DNA of 64,000 bases, taken from the NCBI RefSeq assembly GCF_000687475.1, contig NC_057318.1, forward strand, positions 2,356,001 through 2,420,000, read 5' to 3'. Positions 44,956 to 56,849 of the stretch are shown here, piece after piece. Under the pieces are notes generated by a model that was given only the letters and a program-made list of their open reading frames with translations, made no database searches and was not told the origin of the DNA. Position 1 is the first letter of the stretch. Every line of letters begins with the position of its first letter. This DNA is from Ustilaginoidea virens. Its lineage: Eukaryota > Ascomycota > Sordariomycetes > Hypocreales > Clavicipitaceae. The position numbers and the translations under genes were made by a program.

Positions 44956-46012
44956 TGCGTAATACTATGAACCGTGAACCGGTAAAAAGTATACTTATAT
45001 TGCAAAAGGCCTACGCTTACAAGTAGGAAGTAAGTATATTAGTTTGCCGGTATCCCTTAACTTTATGGTTGACCTTAGTAGGTAGATAAAGATGATTACT
45101 ATAAAGCCTAATAGGCTGCATATCAGTCTATTGCGCCAATTACCTTAGTGCCTCAAAAGGGTTAAAACGACTCTACTATTATAATATAGATAATAGTGCC
45201 TATAGTCTTAATCTCGCTACCGGCCGACTTCCTTAGGCTTATTAAGAGAGGGGTTTTAGCTTTAAAGCGCGCCTATAGCAGCAAGCCCTAGCCTCTTTCG
45301 TTAGTCGAGGGAACTCAGCCTCCTACTATTATTGCCGGCAATAGAAGCCCTGCCAATTCCGTTATTGCATTAGATATCGATAATAAGCCTACTCCCAGGC
45401 CTGCTACTATAGAGGAACCACCTTATAGTAAGGGGGTCTCGCTAATATAGTCTAAGACTCCTACGATGCTATCTTCCAGTAAGTTATAGCAAGCGGTTGC
45501 ATTTTTAAAGTTTATAAAGTCCTAAGTGGAGTCTTAGCTAGTAGTATCTGCCTCTAGAGCGCCAGCTATACTGCCGTTAAAGCCTCCCCTGCCTACTATT
45601 TAGTCGGTATAGCCTAAGCAAGCTAAGTTAGTAGTTCTATTATTATCCTCTCTTTGTCTTTATGCTAATATCCCTACCCCCTCCCCTTTTAAAAGGAAAA
45701 AGGAGGGGTTAAAGATAATAAAATCGCCTGCAAAAGGAATACTAGATCTAGCCGCTAGGGTTAAACAAAAGATGTATTTGAGATCTATAGTCTTCTTTTC
45801 CCTAAGGGGGAAGGGAAAAAGAAAAAGGAAAGCAAAAGTAGCCCTTAATAATAGCTATAGTAATAAAGAGGGTAATATAGAGTAAGTAAGGGTCTAAGGG
45901 GTTAAAGGTACTAAGAAGATTAAGGGTCTAAATCTATCGACTATATAGGTAGCTTATATAAAAAGGATATTCTTCCCCTATCTATATAGTTAATCGTATC
46001 TTTATCTATAAT
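44956..46012 (+). pseudogene. Possible antisense ORF of LINE-A (copy 3)
   Basis: This plus-strand frame keeps phase for over 1 kb. It has two TGA near the beginning and only TAA/TAG after that. It starts with a Cys/Lys/Arg-containing stretch (CKRPTLTSRK, FAGIP) that might be a damaged zinc cluster. A long Ser/Thr/Pro-rich part with LPADFLRLIKRGVLALKRAY, AVAFLKFIKS and a basic KGKRKRK segment follows. LINE-A1 (1-610) shares the frame without indels. TGA is rare in RIP sequence anyway, so openness is weak evidence. It may be a 3' untranslated region. Confidence 0.3.
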
Positions 46013-46059
46013 TATCTATATATATATATATAGTCTAGGGTTGGGGTGTAATTGTATTG

Positions 46060-49000
46060 GGTTACTATTAGAGCTGAAGTCTATATAGGCGGTAAGTATA
46101 ATAGCTAGAGTAAATTATTCGAGCCGGTAAGTATTAAAAACCTATTTAATAACCTATTTAGCTAAGTCTTTATTTTCGAATGCTTAGGTAATACTACGCT
46201 TATTTAGTATAAAGCGGTCTTAGATATAAAGGGGAGGGTTTTTAAGATAGTTACTATACTCTAGGATTATATATTCGATATTTTCTATATCGGGATTATA
46301 TCGGCAATACAGATAGTAGATAGATAAGACCTTTATCTTATATAGGAACTTATTAAGGCCTATTTTTTCTATTCTAAGTTAGGTAAAGAGGGAGGACTTA
46401 TATTTACAAAGGTTTTTATAGAGATCTAGTATCTTCTTTATAGAGGTGAAATTAAAGGCATATTCAATAATAGGGCAGTTCCTTAGCGGGTATTATATTC
46501 GGGTGAGTTATTACTTCAATTACTATCTTTTTATCTATTTAAGAGCTAGAGAGTAAGTAGGGGATAGTTTATTATCCTAAAGTAAAATCGAATCTTTAAG
46601 GGCTATATAATTTAGTATTCTATTCTCGGTCGGTCGCCCTTATTTATAGGTAGGTCTTTATTATAGCCGAGTCTAGATAATAGTATATATATTAAAGATA
46701 AGATCGGTTATACTACTTTCTTAAGTTTTAATAAAGAATCGTTATTAGGCTAGGTTAAAGTAAAAGTTAAATAGGGGGACTACTGCTTCGGTTTCTATAA
46801 TTGCATTAGGTATTACTTAGTAGGCTCCTATAACTATATAGAGGCACTTCGATTGTTTAGCGGCTAGACTATATATAATGCCTTTTACTACTTCTCCTGG
46901 CTTAGTAGGAGTATACTAGATTCCGGTGCTAAAGGCGATTATAGTTCTAATAACCTATATATATAGTAGTCGGGCTTTGCGGAACTAATATCCCTATATA
47001 GAGGCCGCTAAAGCGATAAGGGCAAGCTTCTACCTTTCTAGCTTCTTTACTATTTAGGCCCTATAGTTAGTCCAGCTAAATTTATAATTAATCTTTACTC
47101 TAAGGAATCAGGCGTATTATATAAGCTAGATAGTCGTATTACCGAATCGTATTATTATAATATCCGGTCGGTACTATTTAGTAAAGTATATTAGCTCGCT
47201 TTTTACTAGGTTGAATTTTAGTCTGGCCTCTGCCGACTATTTTTCGCAGATCTTCTATACTTTTAAGAGGGTTGCGACTATATCCTATATTATTTTGCCG
47301 TATGCAATTATATTAGTATCGTCTGCGAATCCTAGGGTTAGTAAGTTATTTATTGCTTTAAGTCTATAGTATAGGGGTGCGATATAGAAAAGGAAAAGGA
47401 CTAGAGAGATTAGGGAGCCTTAGGGCACTCCTGCCGTAATTAGGAATCTTTAGGTAAATTAGCCTTCAAAAAAGATTTTAGCTAAATGCGATATAGTAAA
47501 GCCTTAGACCTAGGCTACTATCTATCGGGGGGCGCTATTTTAGAGGAAGAGGTATTTAAGTCTAGTATAGTTAATGGTATTAAATGCTATAGAGATATCT
47601 AGTTATAGTAGCAATGCTATTCCTTTATGCTACTAGGTGGCCTTAACTGCTTCTATTAGGGTATATAGCGCTATATCTATTAATCTATTTGCTCTATTGC
47701 CTATTTATATATCTAATAGTAATTTCCATTCTTTTGCGATTATTATTAGTCTTTTTGCTACTATAGCTTCGAGGACTTTACTAAAGAGGTTTAGGAGGGA
47801 TATTAGGCGCTAGGCTCCTACTCTTTAGTATTCTTTAGGTATTTTACTAGGTTTTCTTAATACTACAACTTTAGCTTCCTAGAACTATATTAGGTAGTAA
47901 CTAATTCTATATATAGCGTTAAGGAGTATTATTAAGGCTCTAAGAACCAGTTCTCTATAGGCTTTAAGGAATCCCGCTAGTATATTATTAGGGCCTAATG
48001 CTTTCCAGCTAGCTATATATCGAAGGGTATTATAGATATCTACTTTAGAGAATTCGTCTTTAGGGGCGAATATTATATTAATAAAGCAGGGGAATCGCAG
48101 GTCTAGAATATTATTAAGGGTGGCTATTAATATCGGGAAGAATCTTTCTATTAGTACTTCTGCTTTAGAGGAATATATTTTTACTTTTTATATTTAGGCT
48201 CTTTTGCCTTAAAAAAGTATAAAGATTTCTCTTAATTTTAGGGGGAGTCCACTATATATTTAGGCCTATTTCTCTAGGGATTATAGGTCTATATTTTTCG
48301 TTATAGCCTTATTAATAGCTTCTCTCTATATCTAGCGCCTTTCCTATTAGATAACTTTAGTTTAGTTTATCTCTGCTCTTTATGCTATTAACTAATTAAG
48401 GCTAGTATAGTCTTTTCTCTAATTCCTTATAGCCTTATAGGCCGCTATTATAGCCGACTATACCTCTTAGGTCTACTATAGGGCCCTTCTTAGCGGTTTA
48501 ATTCCTCTCTTAAGCGCAGCAATATTAGTAATAGCCTATAATTAGGTTATAAGCTATTAGGCGAAAGCATCGATCTCTATAGGGGACTAAAGTAAATATA
48601 AGGCATATAGGATAGCTATCCTAACTTTAGCTTTAGCTCGAGCGAGGATTTTATTAAATTTCTTCTATTAGTATATTGGCAGTAGTTTGCAAAACTTATT
48701 TAGTCCTATTTCTATTTAGATTACCTAAAAGATATAATTAGATCTAATAATATCTACCGCCCCTATAAACTCTATATTAAGGTCTCTTATACTCTATATA
48801 TAGTCGATAGTACTATTACGTTTGCCTAGGGCTTATCTAGTTATCTCTCCCTATAGTATTATAAGGGTTAGCTTTTATTTTAATATAAGTTTAAAGAGGG
48901 TATTATAGCCTAGGGAGGTTCTATAAGAGTAGTCCTATATAGGGTGGTAGATATTAAAGTCACTAGTAAAGATACTATAGGGGCGAGGGGTAATTTAGGC

Positions 49001-49420
49001 GAATTTCTAAAAGGGGATAGATTAATTCAGGGAAGAGATTAAAGAGTAAATAGAGTAGATATCGGTATTTTAGAGTATAATACAGCATTAATCTAGGCCT
49101 AAGTCTATTGCCTAGGAGCTAGGAGTATATCTTTTATAGATATAGATCGTTATATATCCGCTATAGGTAGCTATTTAGTATCTACTAAGGCTAGAGTATA
49201 AGGGGAGTCTATCTAGGGCTGCGAATTCCTAGAGGGCGATAATATCCGGTTCGGATTTATAGTTAAAGGCGAGGTGCGCTAGTAGTAATTTCTTTTATAT
49301 ATTCCAGTATAGTACCTCTATTATTAGTATTAGGGCTAAGGGGTCGGGGCTTTTAGTGTATTAGTAGTAGTAGGCTCGGATAAGTTAAGTTAGAAGAATA
49401 TAGCGATATTACTACTACTA
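46060..49420 (-). pseudogene. LINE-A3 ORF2 remnant: endonuclease-reverse transcriptase
   Basis: The endonuclease lies at the right (about 48700-49420). The RT active site F-A-D-D is intact at 47318-47329. Downstream the Tad1 signature region reads GAYQVIPNAIIETEAVVPL-like (the Q is a RIP stop), at about 46800-46850. The C-terminus has LRIEKIGLNKFLYK and a Cys/His segment around 46260-46420. The apparently open plus-strand reading of 46080-46560 is the mirror of this C-terminus. Confidence 0.88.
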
Positions 49421-49429
49421 TTAATCCTC

Positions 49430-50757
49430 TTAGGGGTAATAAAGCTTTTTTTATATAATCTGCTGATTTATTTTCTTAGAGAGTCCTCCCTTAGGGAGTT
49501 ACTAGCGAGGCGTCTACAGCCCCTATCCTTTAGGATAAGGGGGGAAGGCATTAATAAGGTGCTAGTAGTTACAAACTATATTAGTCTAGTGCTATAAGCC
49601 TATCTTGCGATATCCTATTGCCTATTCGCTATAAGATAGAATTAAGACTAGGCCGGATAGGGTCCCTAGCAGTTAAAGTAGTGCTCTCTTTTATTACTAA
49701 TAATACTAAAGTAGTCTTTATCTCTATTAGGGTATCTCTCCGCGCTATACCATCTATATCAAAGGGTCTCTATATAGTAATTCGTAATATATCCGAATTT
49801 AAAGTATTAGTAGTACTATCTTAGGTAGATAGTTTCGTCATATAGTTCAGCCTTAAAGATTTCTACTTAGTAAATAACTCTAGTCTTATAGAGTCGGTTT
49901 ACTGCTTTTACGTTAGTTACTCTAATAATTAAGGGGGCTCTTATTACTTCTTTATAGGGTTTCCTTATAGCGACTCTACTAATATTAGGGCTATTAGCTT
50001 AGGCTAGGTTTAGTTTAATATCTTTAATAGGGACATTCTTAGAGAATTAAATAGGGAATCCTTTAATAATAATACTAAAGGTATAAATATTTAGTACAGC
50101 TCCTATACCGAATACAAAGGGGATCTAAATAGTTTTTATAGTAAAACAGGATGCGGCTTCTGCGAAGGTAATGATTATATCTCCACTATAGAGTCGGCAA
50201 GCAGCAATAGCATTAATACCTCCAGTAGTAGTATTTACCGCTTTTATAATCTCGATAGGGGTTCTCTATCGTAGGTTCTTAGTAATACTATCTCCTTTAA
50301 TTATTATTTTATAGTAGATTCTCGGCGGTATAAATAAGGTAGTCGGTCTAAGTAGTACAATCGTTAGTATGCCTTTAGCAGCAATACTAGCCTAAGTTAT
50401 TCTAAAGGGGGTCTTTAAGGCAAAAGCTTTATTTATAACACTCTCTACTACTTTTTCCAAATTATTAGTTGTAATAAGGTTTAAGTTCGGGTTCGGGGCG
50501 GGATTAGTTTAGTTAATACATTTAATACTATCGACCAAGCTAATAATAGCGTTCTATATATTTCCCAGCATAGCTGCCGGGATATAGTCTGCAATCTTTT
50601 GGTAATACTATTTAAGCAATTCGGTTTCTTCTCGGGTTCCTACATTAGTTTATGCGATATTACTATTAATTCGTCTGTGGTTATTATTGGCGATAGTAAT
50701 ACGGTGGTTATAGTAGCTCGACTTGAGTCTACCCCTATTTCCTCTGTCTAAGTCCAT
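49430..50757 (-). pseudogene. LINE-A3 ORF1 remnant (Gag-like, zinc knuckles)
   Basis: The start ATG is intact at 50757 (MDLDRGNRGR). The first roughly 300 codons read well, including NLEKVVESVINKAFALKT, IIIKGDSITKNLR, AIAACRLYSGDIIITFAEA and IIIKGFPIQF-like blocks, with few stops. The zinc-knuckle region lies near 49740-49830, with Cys codons turned to Tyr codons. It is the best-preserved LINE-A protein in the window but still carries TAA/TAG at CAA/CAG positions. Confidence 0.88.
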
Positions 50758-50928
50758 AATTTCCGCCGCCTCGACCGCGCCTTCCTCCTAGTGCCGATAC
50801 ACTATCGGCAGACGGGGTAAGACGAGGTAAGGGATTAATTTATCAACTTTTTGACTATTTTAGGGGTGTATTCGCGCCGGTACCGAGGTGCAGGCGAAAT
50901 CGCGAAAAGTCCTTTTTAAAAGGGTTAT

Positions 50929-53560
50929 AATTATATCCTATATTATTTTACTATATATAATTATATTAGTATCGTCTGTAAATCCTAAGGTTAATAAGTT
51001 ATTTACTACTTTAAGTCTATAGTATAGGGGTATAATATAGAAGAGAAAAAGGATTAGGAAGATTAAAAAACTTTAGGGCACTTTTATTATAATTAGGAAT
51101 TATTAAATAGGTTAGCCTTTAAAGAAGATTTTAGCTAAATGTAATATAGTAAAGCTTTAGACCTAAGCTACTATTTATTAGGGGGTACTATTTTAAAGGA
51201 GGAGGTTTATAAGTCTAGTATAATTAATAGTATCAAATGCTATAGAGATATCTAATTATAATAGTAATACTATTCCTTTATATTACTAGGTAGCCTTAAC
51301 TGCTTCTACTAAGATATATAGCGCTGTATTTATTAATCTATTTACTCTATTGCCTATTTATATATCTAATAGTAATTTTTATTCTTCTGCGATTATTAGT
51401 AGTCTTTTTGCTACTATAGCTTTAAGTATTTTTCTAAAGAGGTTTAAAAGGGATATTAGGCGCTAAGCTCTAGCTTTTTAGTATTTTTTAGGTATTTTAC
51501 CAGGTTTTCTTAATACTATAACTTTAGCTTCTTAGAATTATATTAAATAGTAACCAGGTTTATATATAGCATTAAAGAGTATTATTAGGGCTCTAATAAT
51601 TAGTTTTCTATAGGCTTTAAGGAATCTTACTAGTATACTATTAGGGCCTAGTGCTTTCTAGCTAGCTATATATTAGAGGGCATTATAAATATCTACTTTT
51701 AAGAATTCATTATTAAAGGCGAATATTATATTAATAAGGCAGGGGAATCGTAGGTCTAAAATATTATTAAAGATAGCTATTAATATCGGGAAGAATCTTT
51801 TTATTAATACTTCTACTTTAGAAGAGTATATTTTTGCTTCTTATATTTATATTCCTTTGCCTTTAAAAAGTATAAAGATTTCTCTTAATTCTAAGGGGAA
51901 TCTACTATATAGCTAGGCCTATTTCTCTAGAGACTATAGGTCTATATTTTTCGTTATAGCCTTATTAATAGCTTCTCTTTATATTTAGCGCCTTTCCTAT
52001 TAGATAACTTTAGTTTAATTCGTCTCTACTCTTTATACTATTAACTAATTAAGGCTAATATAGTCTTTTCTCTAATTTCTTATAGCCTTATAGGCTGCTA
52101 TTGTAGCCGACTATACTTTTTAGGTCTATTATAGGACCTTTCCTAGCGGTTTAATTCCTCTTTTAAGTATAACAATATTAGCAATAGCTTATAGTTAGGT
52201 TATAAGCTATTTAGCGAAAGCATTAATCTTTATAAAGGACTAAAGTAGGTACGAGGCATATAAGATAGCTATTTTAATTTCGGCTTTAGCGTAAGCGAGA
52301 ATTTTATTAAGTTTCTTCTATTAGTATATTAGTAGTAGTTTATAAGACTTATTTAATCTTATTTCTACCTAGATTACCTAAAGGATATAATCAGATCTAT
52401 TAATATCTGCCGCCCCTATAAACTTTATATTAAGGTCGCCTATACTTTATGTATAGTTGATGGTGCTATTATATTTACCTAAGGCTTATCTAGTTATCTC
52501 TCCCTATAGTATTATAAGGGTTAGCTTTTATTTTAATATAAATTCGAAAAGGATATTATAGCCTAAAGAGGTTTTATAAGAGTAGTCCTATATAAGGTAA
52601 TAGATATTAAAATTGCTAATAAAAATACTATAGAGATAAAGGGGGATTTAGGCGAATTCCTAAAGGGGGATAGATTAATTTAAGAAAAAAATTAAAGAGT
52701 AAATAGAATAGATATCGGTATTATAAAGTATAATATAGCATTAGTTTATGCCTAAGTTTATTGCCTAAAAGCTAAGAGTATATCTTTTATATAGATATAA
52801 ATCACTACGTATCTACTATAGGCGGCTATTTAGTATCTATTAGGGGGAGTCTATTTAGGGCTATAAATTCCTAGAGGGCAATAATATCTAGTTCTTATTT
52901 ATAGTTAAAGGCGAGGTACACTAGTAGTAATTTTTTTTAAATATTCTAATATAGTACTTTTATTATTAGTATTAAGGCTAAGGGGTTAGGGCTCTTAGTA
53001 TATTAATAGCGGTAGGCTTAAATAAGTCGGGTTAGAAAAACGCGGCAATATTACTACTACTATTATTTTTTTTAGGGGCGATAAAGCTTTTTTTATATAA
53101 TCTACTAATTTATTTTTTTAAAGAGTCTTCTTTTAGGGAATTACTAATAAAGCGTTTATAGTCTTTATCCTCTAGGATAAAAGAGGGAGGCATTAATAAA
53201 GTACTAGTATTTACAAACTATATTAGTCTAGTGCTATAAGCCTATCTTACGATATCTTATTACTAGTTTACTATAAGGCAAAATCGAGATTAAGCTAAAT
53301 AGGGTCTTTAGTAGTTAAAGCAGTATTTTCTTTTATTACTAATAATACTAAAGCAGTCTTTATCTCTATTAGGGTATCTCTTTATGCTATACTATCTATA
53401 TTAAGGGGTCTCCTTATAGTAATTCGCAATATATCTAAATTTAAAGTTTTAATAGCACTATCTTAAATAGATAGTTTCGTTATATAGTTTAGCCTTAAAG
53501 ATTTCTACTTAATAAATAACTTTAGTCTTATAGAGTCGGTTTACTATTTCTATATTATTA
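50929..53560 (-). pseudogene. LINE-A2, RT, endonuclease and ORF1 end
   Basis: This continues LINE-A2 after LINE-A3. The RT box is FTDD (50971-50982), one Ala-to-Thr change. The endonuclease region is at about 52350-52750. The ORF1 end lies near 53060-53560 and is cut by LINE-B3. It is the most AT-rich LINE-A copy, in keeping with being the oldest or the most often mutated. Confidence 0.85.
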
Positions 53561-55194
53561 TTATTATTAAAAAATTACGCTAGAGGCTATTTAGAGCTAA
53601 ATAACCTATCTAGTACTTCTATAAAGATGATTCGGAAAGGAAAAACCCGGTAGCCAGGAGGAAAACCCTTCCTGCATTCTTAATTGCTGCTTTTTATCGC
53701 CCTATAGCGGGGGCGGCGGGTATCCGGTGCATAAGAGAGTAGGATGCGCAACCGCTTAAGACTATATTTAGCGGTATTGCATAGGAAGAGTGCGAATAAG
53801 AAGTCTTAGAATATCGGGTCTGGGTCGGAGGTCTTATTAGATAAAAAGTAAGGGGAGGGTAAAGCCAGGGGGGTAGGGCTAGTAGCACGCTTGCAATAGG
53901 CGTATTCTCGCTAGGCATGCGTCTATAGTGGCCTAGGCGCTTCTTAGTATATATTAATTTTTTTTAGTCGGAAGAGAAAATAAGCTAACTCTAAAGGTAG
54001 AAGCGGGCGGCCTTAGGCACTATATTAGTATATAGGTTAGTAATACCCCCTAATTTAGTACCTTTCCTTCTTTTCTTCTTTTCTTCTATAGCACTAATTT
54101 TAAAGTATATAATAACCCCTCTATTGCGGTATGGGGCCGGTACTAACCCTATTAGCAGAATGGCAGCAGCAGCAGTAATAATAGCAGTAGCAATAATAAT
54201 AATAATAAGAATAATAATAGTAAGAATAAAGATGCTAAAGCGGTTAGCGATACTAAATAAGGGGGTAAGTGCGGATCTTATACGCGGCGGAACTATAGCT
54301 AACCCTTATATGGTAGCCTGGCGAACTATATATATAGCTATACGGGCTATATCTAATACGCTTAGATGATCCCAAATATAGATACTGCAGCTAATAAGGT
54401 ATAGACTAAGTTATTCCTACTCTTTAGCAAGGCTAATATAGGTAGGGACTAATACAGCCTGCTATCCCTATGCCTTCGCGGGCAAGATATATATACCCCT
54501 AGAAAAGACCCCTAAGAACTAGATCCTAATATAAGAACTTTTAAATATATAAGAGACTATTGCCGGGGGGATAAAGGTGCGTTTTCGATTTATATATAGT
54601 ATAGGTTACCGGCTAATTATCTTTACCTTTAGGTAGACGACTATAAGGCCTTTTAGTAGAGGGCTAAATAGGCGTCTGCCTTTTAGGGGTATAGTTAGGC
54701 GGCGGTAATAATAGCGGCGGCAGCGGTAGGGGGCTTTAGCGCTCTTAGGGCAACCCAAGAGATATTAGACCTTAAAGAAAGGAAGGTCTTTACTTTAGAA
54801 TAATAGGCCTATACCTAAGAGGATATTATTATATTATTATAGGTTTTTTTAGCCTAAGAGGGGGGGGGAGGGGGCTTTAGAGGGGGAGTAGATTAAAGAT
54901 AATAAGGATAAAGGGGGGGAGGGTAATAAGAGGAGTAAAAAGGGGGAGGGGAAAGAAGATACCCCTAATACTAATATAATAACTATCGATTAGTTCTAGC
55001 CTATAGGGCTTAAGAGATTTACTTATTTTTAGGGCTCTTCGTTCTTATTGCGAGATTACTATAAATATTATGCGGGGGCTATATAGGGGTATTTAGTGGC
55101 TTTTTTGGCTATATTATACTAGAGGGATTAAGCGAGTTAGAATTAATTAAGTCGGTTAATACTAAATATCTAATAGGCGATCGTTAAATATAAA
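53561..55194 (-). mobile_element. LINE-B copy 3, 3' segment
   Basis: This is the 3' region of a minus-strand LINE-B, starting with (TTA)n at LINE-A2 ORF1 and interrupted at about 55194 by LINE-B4. The 3' hairpin region is at about 53645-53680. The rest of this copy is beyond the right window edge. The minus-strand open frame at 53694-53918 and the similar one at 29415-29630 in LINE-B2 are in the 3' region and show no recognisable protein. Confidence 0.85.
54124..55010 (+). pseudogene. Possible antisense ORF of LINE-B (copy 3)
   Basis: This is the same plan as in LINE-B2. From 54124, 81 open codons hold an Ala/Val/Ile run, then LAILNKGVSADLIRGGT and AWRTIYIAIRAISNTL. Further on comes ATQEILDLKERKVFTLE (54748-54800) before a Gly/Glu/Lys-rich tract. 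Two copies share the blocks, and LINE-B1 has diverged versions of both, with some silent differences. Unknown product. Confidence 0.3.
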
Positions 55195-55206
55195 AAAAAA
55201 ACTTTC

Positions 55207-55224
55207 GCGATTTCGCCCGCACCT
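55207..55224 (+). promoter_or_regulatory. Conserved LINE 5' terminus
   Basis: GCGATTTCGCCCGCACCT opens every LINE 5' end in the window, in both families: 26559-26576, 35821-35838, 43320-43337 and 50886-50903 (all minus), here, and 60134-60151. It is usually preceded by a CGC/TTTCG-like start. A terminal position in an element with an internal promoter suggests a promoter or transcript-start element. Confidence 0.6.
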
Positions 55225-55352
55225 AGGTAGCGGCACGGAACCGCCTCTAAAATCAATTCTAATATTCCTAATCGCTTTTTCTCGTCTATTTACTCCCCTC
55301 GCCTATAATACATCACATCTAGAGAGTAGGTACGGCAGGCGTGAATAAAGTA

Positions 55353-56800
55353 ATAAATATTGACGGAGGGAAAAAGGGCGGCATTACATAAAGCCGCTAT
55401 AACCCGACTATTATAATCGCGAATAGTATATAGTGCTAATAGACCGAGACTAAGCCTACCTAAGGGCGGATGCAATCTATAGCTAATATAATTAAAGACT
55501 TTATAAAAGAGCTATAGAACTATATCCCTCTAGTAGTGCTAGGAAGAGTGCGAGAGGCTATAAACTATATAGTAGAAACCGCCTAGTAGGAGACCGACCT
55601 AGGAAATATCTATACCCCTATTAGAACCCTAATGTAGACGATTAAAACTATAGTTAATAAGACTATATAGAATCTCCTAAAGACCGCGCCAGCCCCTACT
55701 ATATAGGCATCTATTACTATATAAGGATATGCTACTGCTATACTACCCTAATGCAGCCTAACTCCCCTAGCAGTACCCCCCTATATCTACTGCGAAGTCC
55801 TTATTAAAGGAAATACTATTAGCGGAATTTTTTAAAATTATACCTTAATCGAAATTATTAATATAATCAATAAGGCTACTACTAAGGGAGCGGCAGTTAT
55901 AGCCTATAGGCTTTATAGTAGTAATATAATTATTACCTTTAAAGAAGAAAATGCAAGCTATATTATAGATATAACTTAGGTCCGCCCTGCCTTTAGCTAG
56001 GAGGCGGAACTTAACCAATACTTATTTAGTATTATTATTAAGAGCTTCCCGATCTATTATACTATAAATATTATAATAAAAGATATCTAGTCGAATCTTA
56101 TTAAAGCTAATAGAGAGGGCTTTACTAAGGTTTCCTCTCGCTGCCTTAAGGAAACTATAATATAAGCGCCTTTAATTATAGGGGTTAACTCTATCGACTT
56201 TACAAATAAGCTCTATAAGGCTAGTATTATATACTAAGCAGAGATATTTAAAGCTGAACCCTATAATAATACTATATACCCCTGTTAGTACTATAATTAC
56301 TTTAAATTCGGCTATATCGCTATATATTATATAGCAGTAGCCTGCTATAGCCGGTATAGCTCTAAATGCTACCTAAAGGGTGAATAAAGCTATCTAGTTA
56401 GTATATAGAACTAATATAAATCCTGCCTTAACTATTATAGACCTTACCTAGTGTAGTCCCGCCTTTATAAGGTGGCAAATAAATAATAGGAAAATGCTAA
56501 AAACTCTTATAGTAATAGACTAAGGCTTTTTGCCTCGCATATTATATTAGCAGCTAATGCTATCTTTATTGCGGATTAGGGCCGTCGTTATATAGCTAAT
56601 AGGTCTCCCCTATATAAGCCCTCCCCTTAGAAATAAGGCTGCCCAATCGGGAGCATAAGTAAGACTTCCTATATTAGAGCTAGAAGTAGTATTACTGCTT
56701 TCTTCTAAGCCGCTCCCGCCTTAGACTATAGTATAACCGCGCTTACCCTAGGCACCTAACCTACAGCCACTTCTAATATACTACTACTACTAACCCCCTT
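55353..56800 (+). pseudogene. LINE-B4 ORF1 remnant (Gag-like, zinc knuckles)
   Basis: The start would be at 55353, ATA for ATG, before NIDGG. Conserved blocks include VLGRVREAINYI, IKGNTISGIF.NYTLIEIINIINKA, AYRLYSSNIIITFKEE and QEAELNQYLF-like, then the knuckle region at about 56285-56390. Here Cys and His appear as Tyr or are lost. The order is the usual one for Tad1 ORF1. Confidence 0.85.
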
Positions 56801-56849
56801 ACGACTATCTATATAATAATAGTCCTTTATTAAAATATATAGAAGAAAA

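Larger units (their letters stand above)
44093..50913 (-). mobile_element. LINE-A copy 3, full length (6.8 kb)
   Basis: This complete minus-strand Tad1-like element is inserted within the RT domain of LINE-A2. It has an (AT)n tail at the left next to the TSD, a 3' hairpin (44198-44210), a 3' region with a possible plus-strand frame, ORF2, ORF1 with an intact ATG, and the 5' terminus AGGTGCAGGCGAAATCGC (50886-50903, plus reading). It is the reference copy used here to order LINE-A1 and LINE-A2. Confidence 0.96.

Noticed and set aside
46080..46560. A long plus-strand reading (with AYFFYSKLGK) that continues the LINE-A antisense frame; similar plus readings at 30840-31210 and 5940-6360 in LINE-B
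   Set aside because: The minus strand in these places encodes the conserved ORF2 C-terminus (IEKIGLN plus a Cys/His segment). The plus reading is its mirror, and its apparent conservation follows from the real gene.
55290..55475. 61-codon minus-strand frame
   Set aside because: It is opposite to the start of LINE-B4 ORF1, with no conservation of its own.
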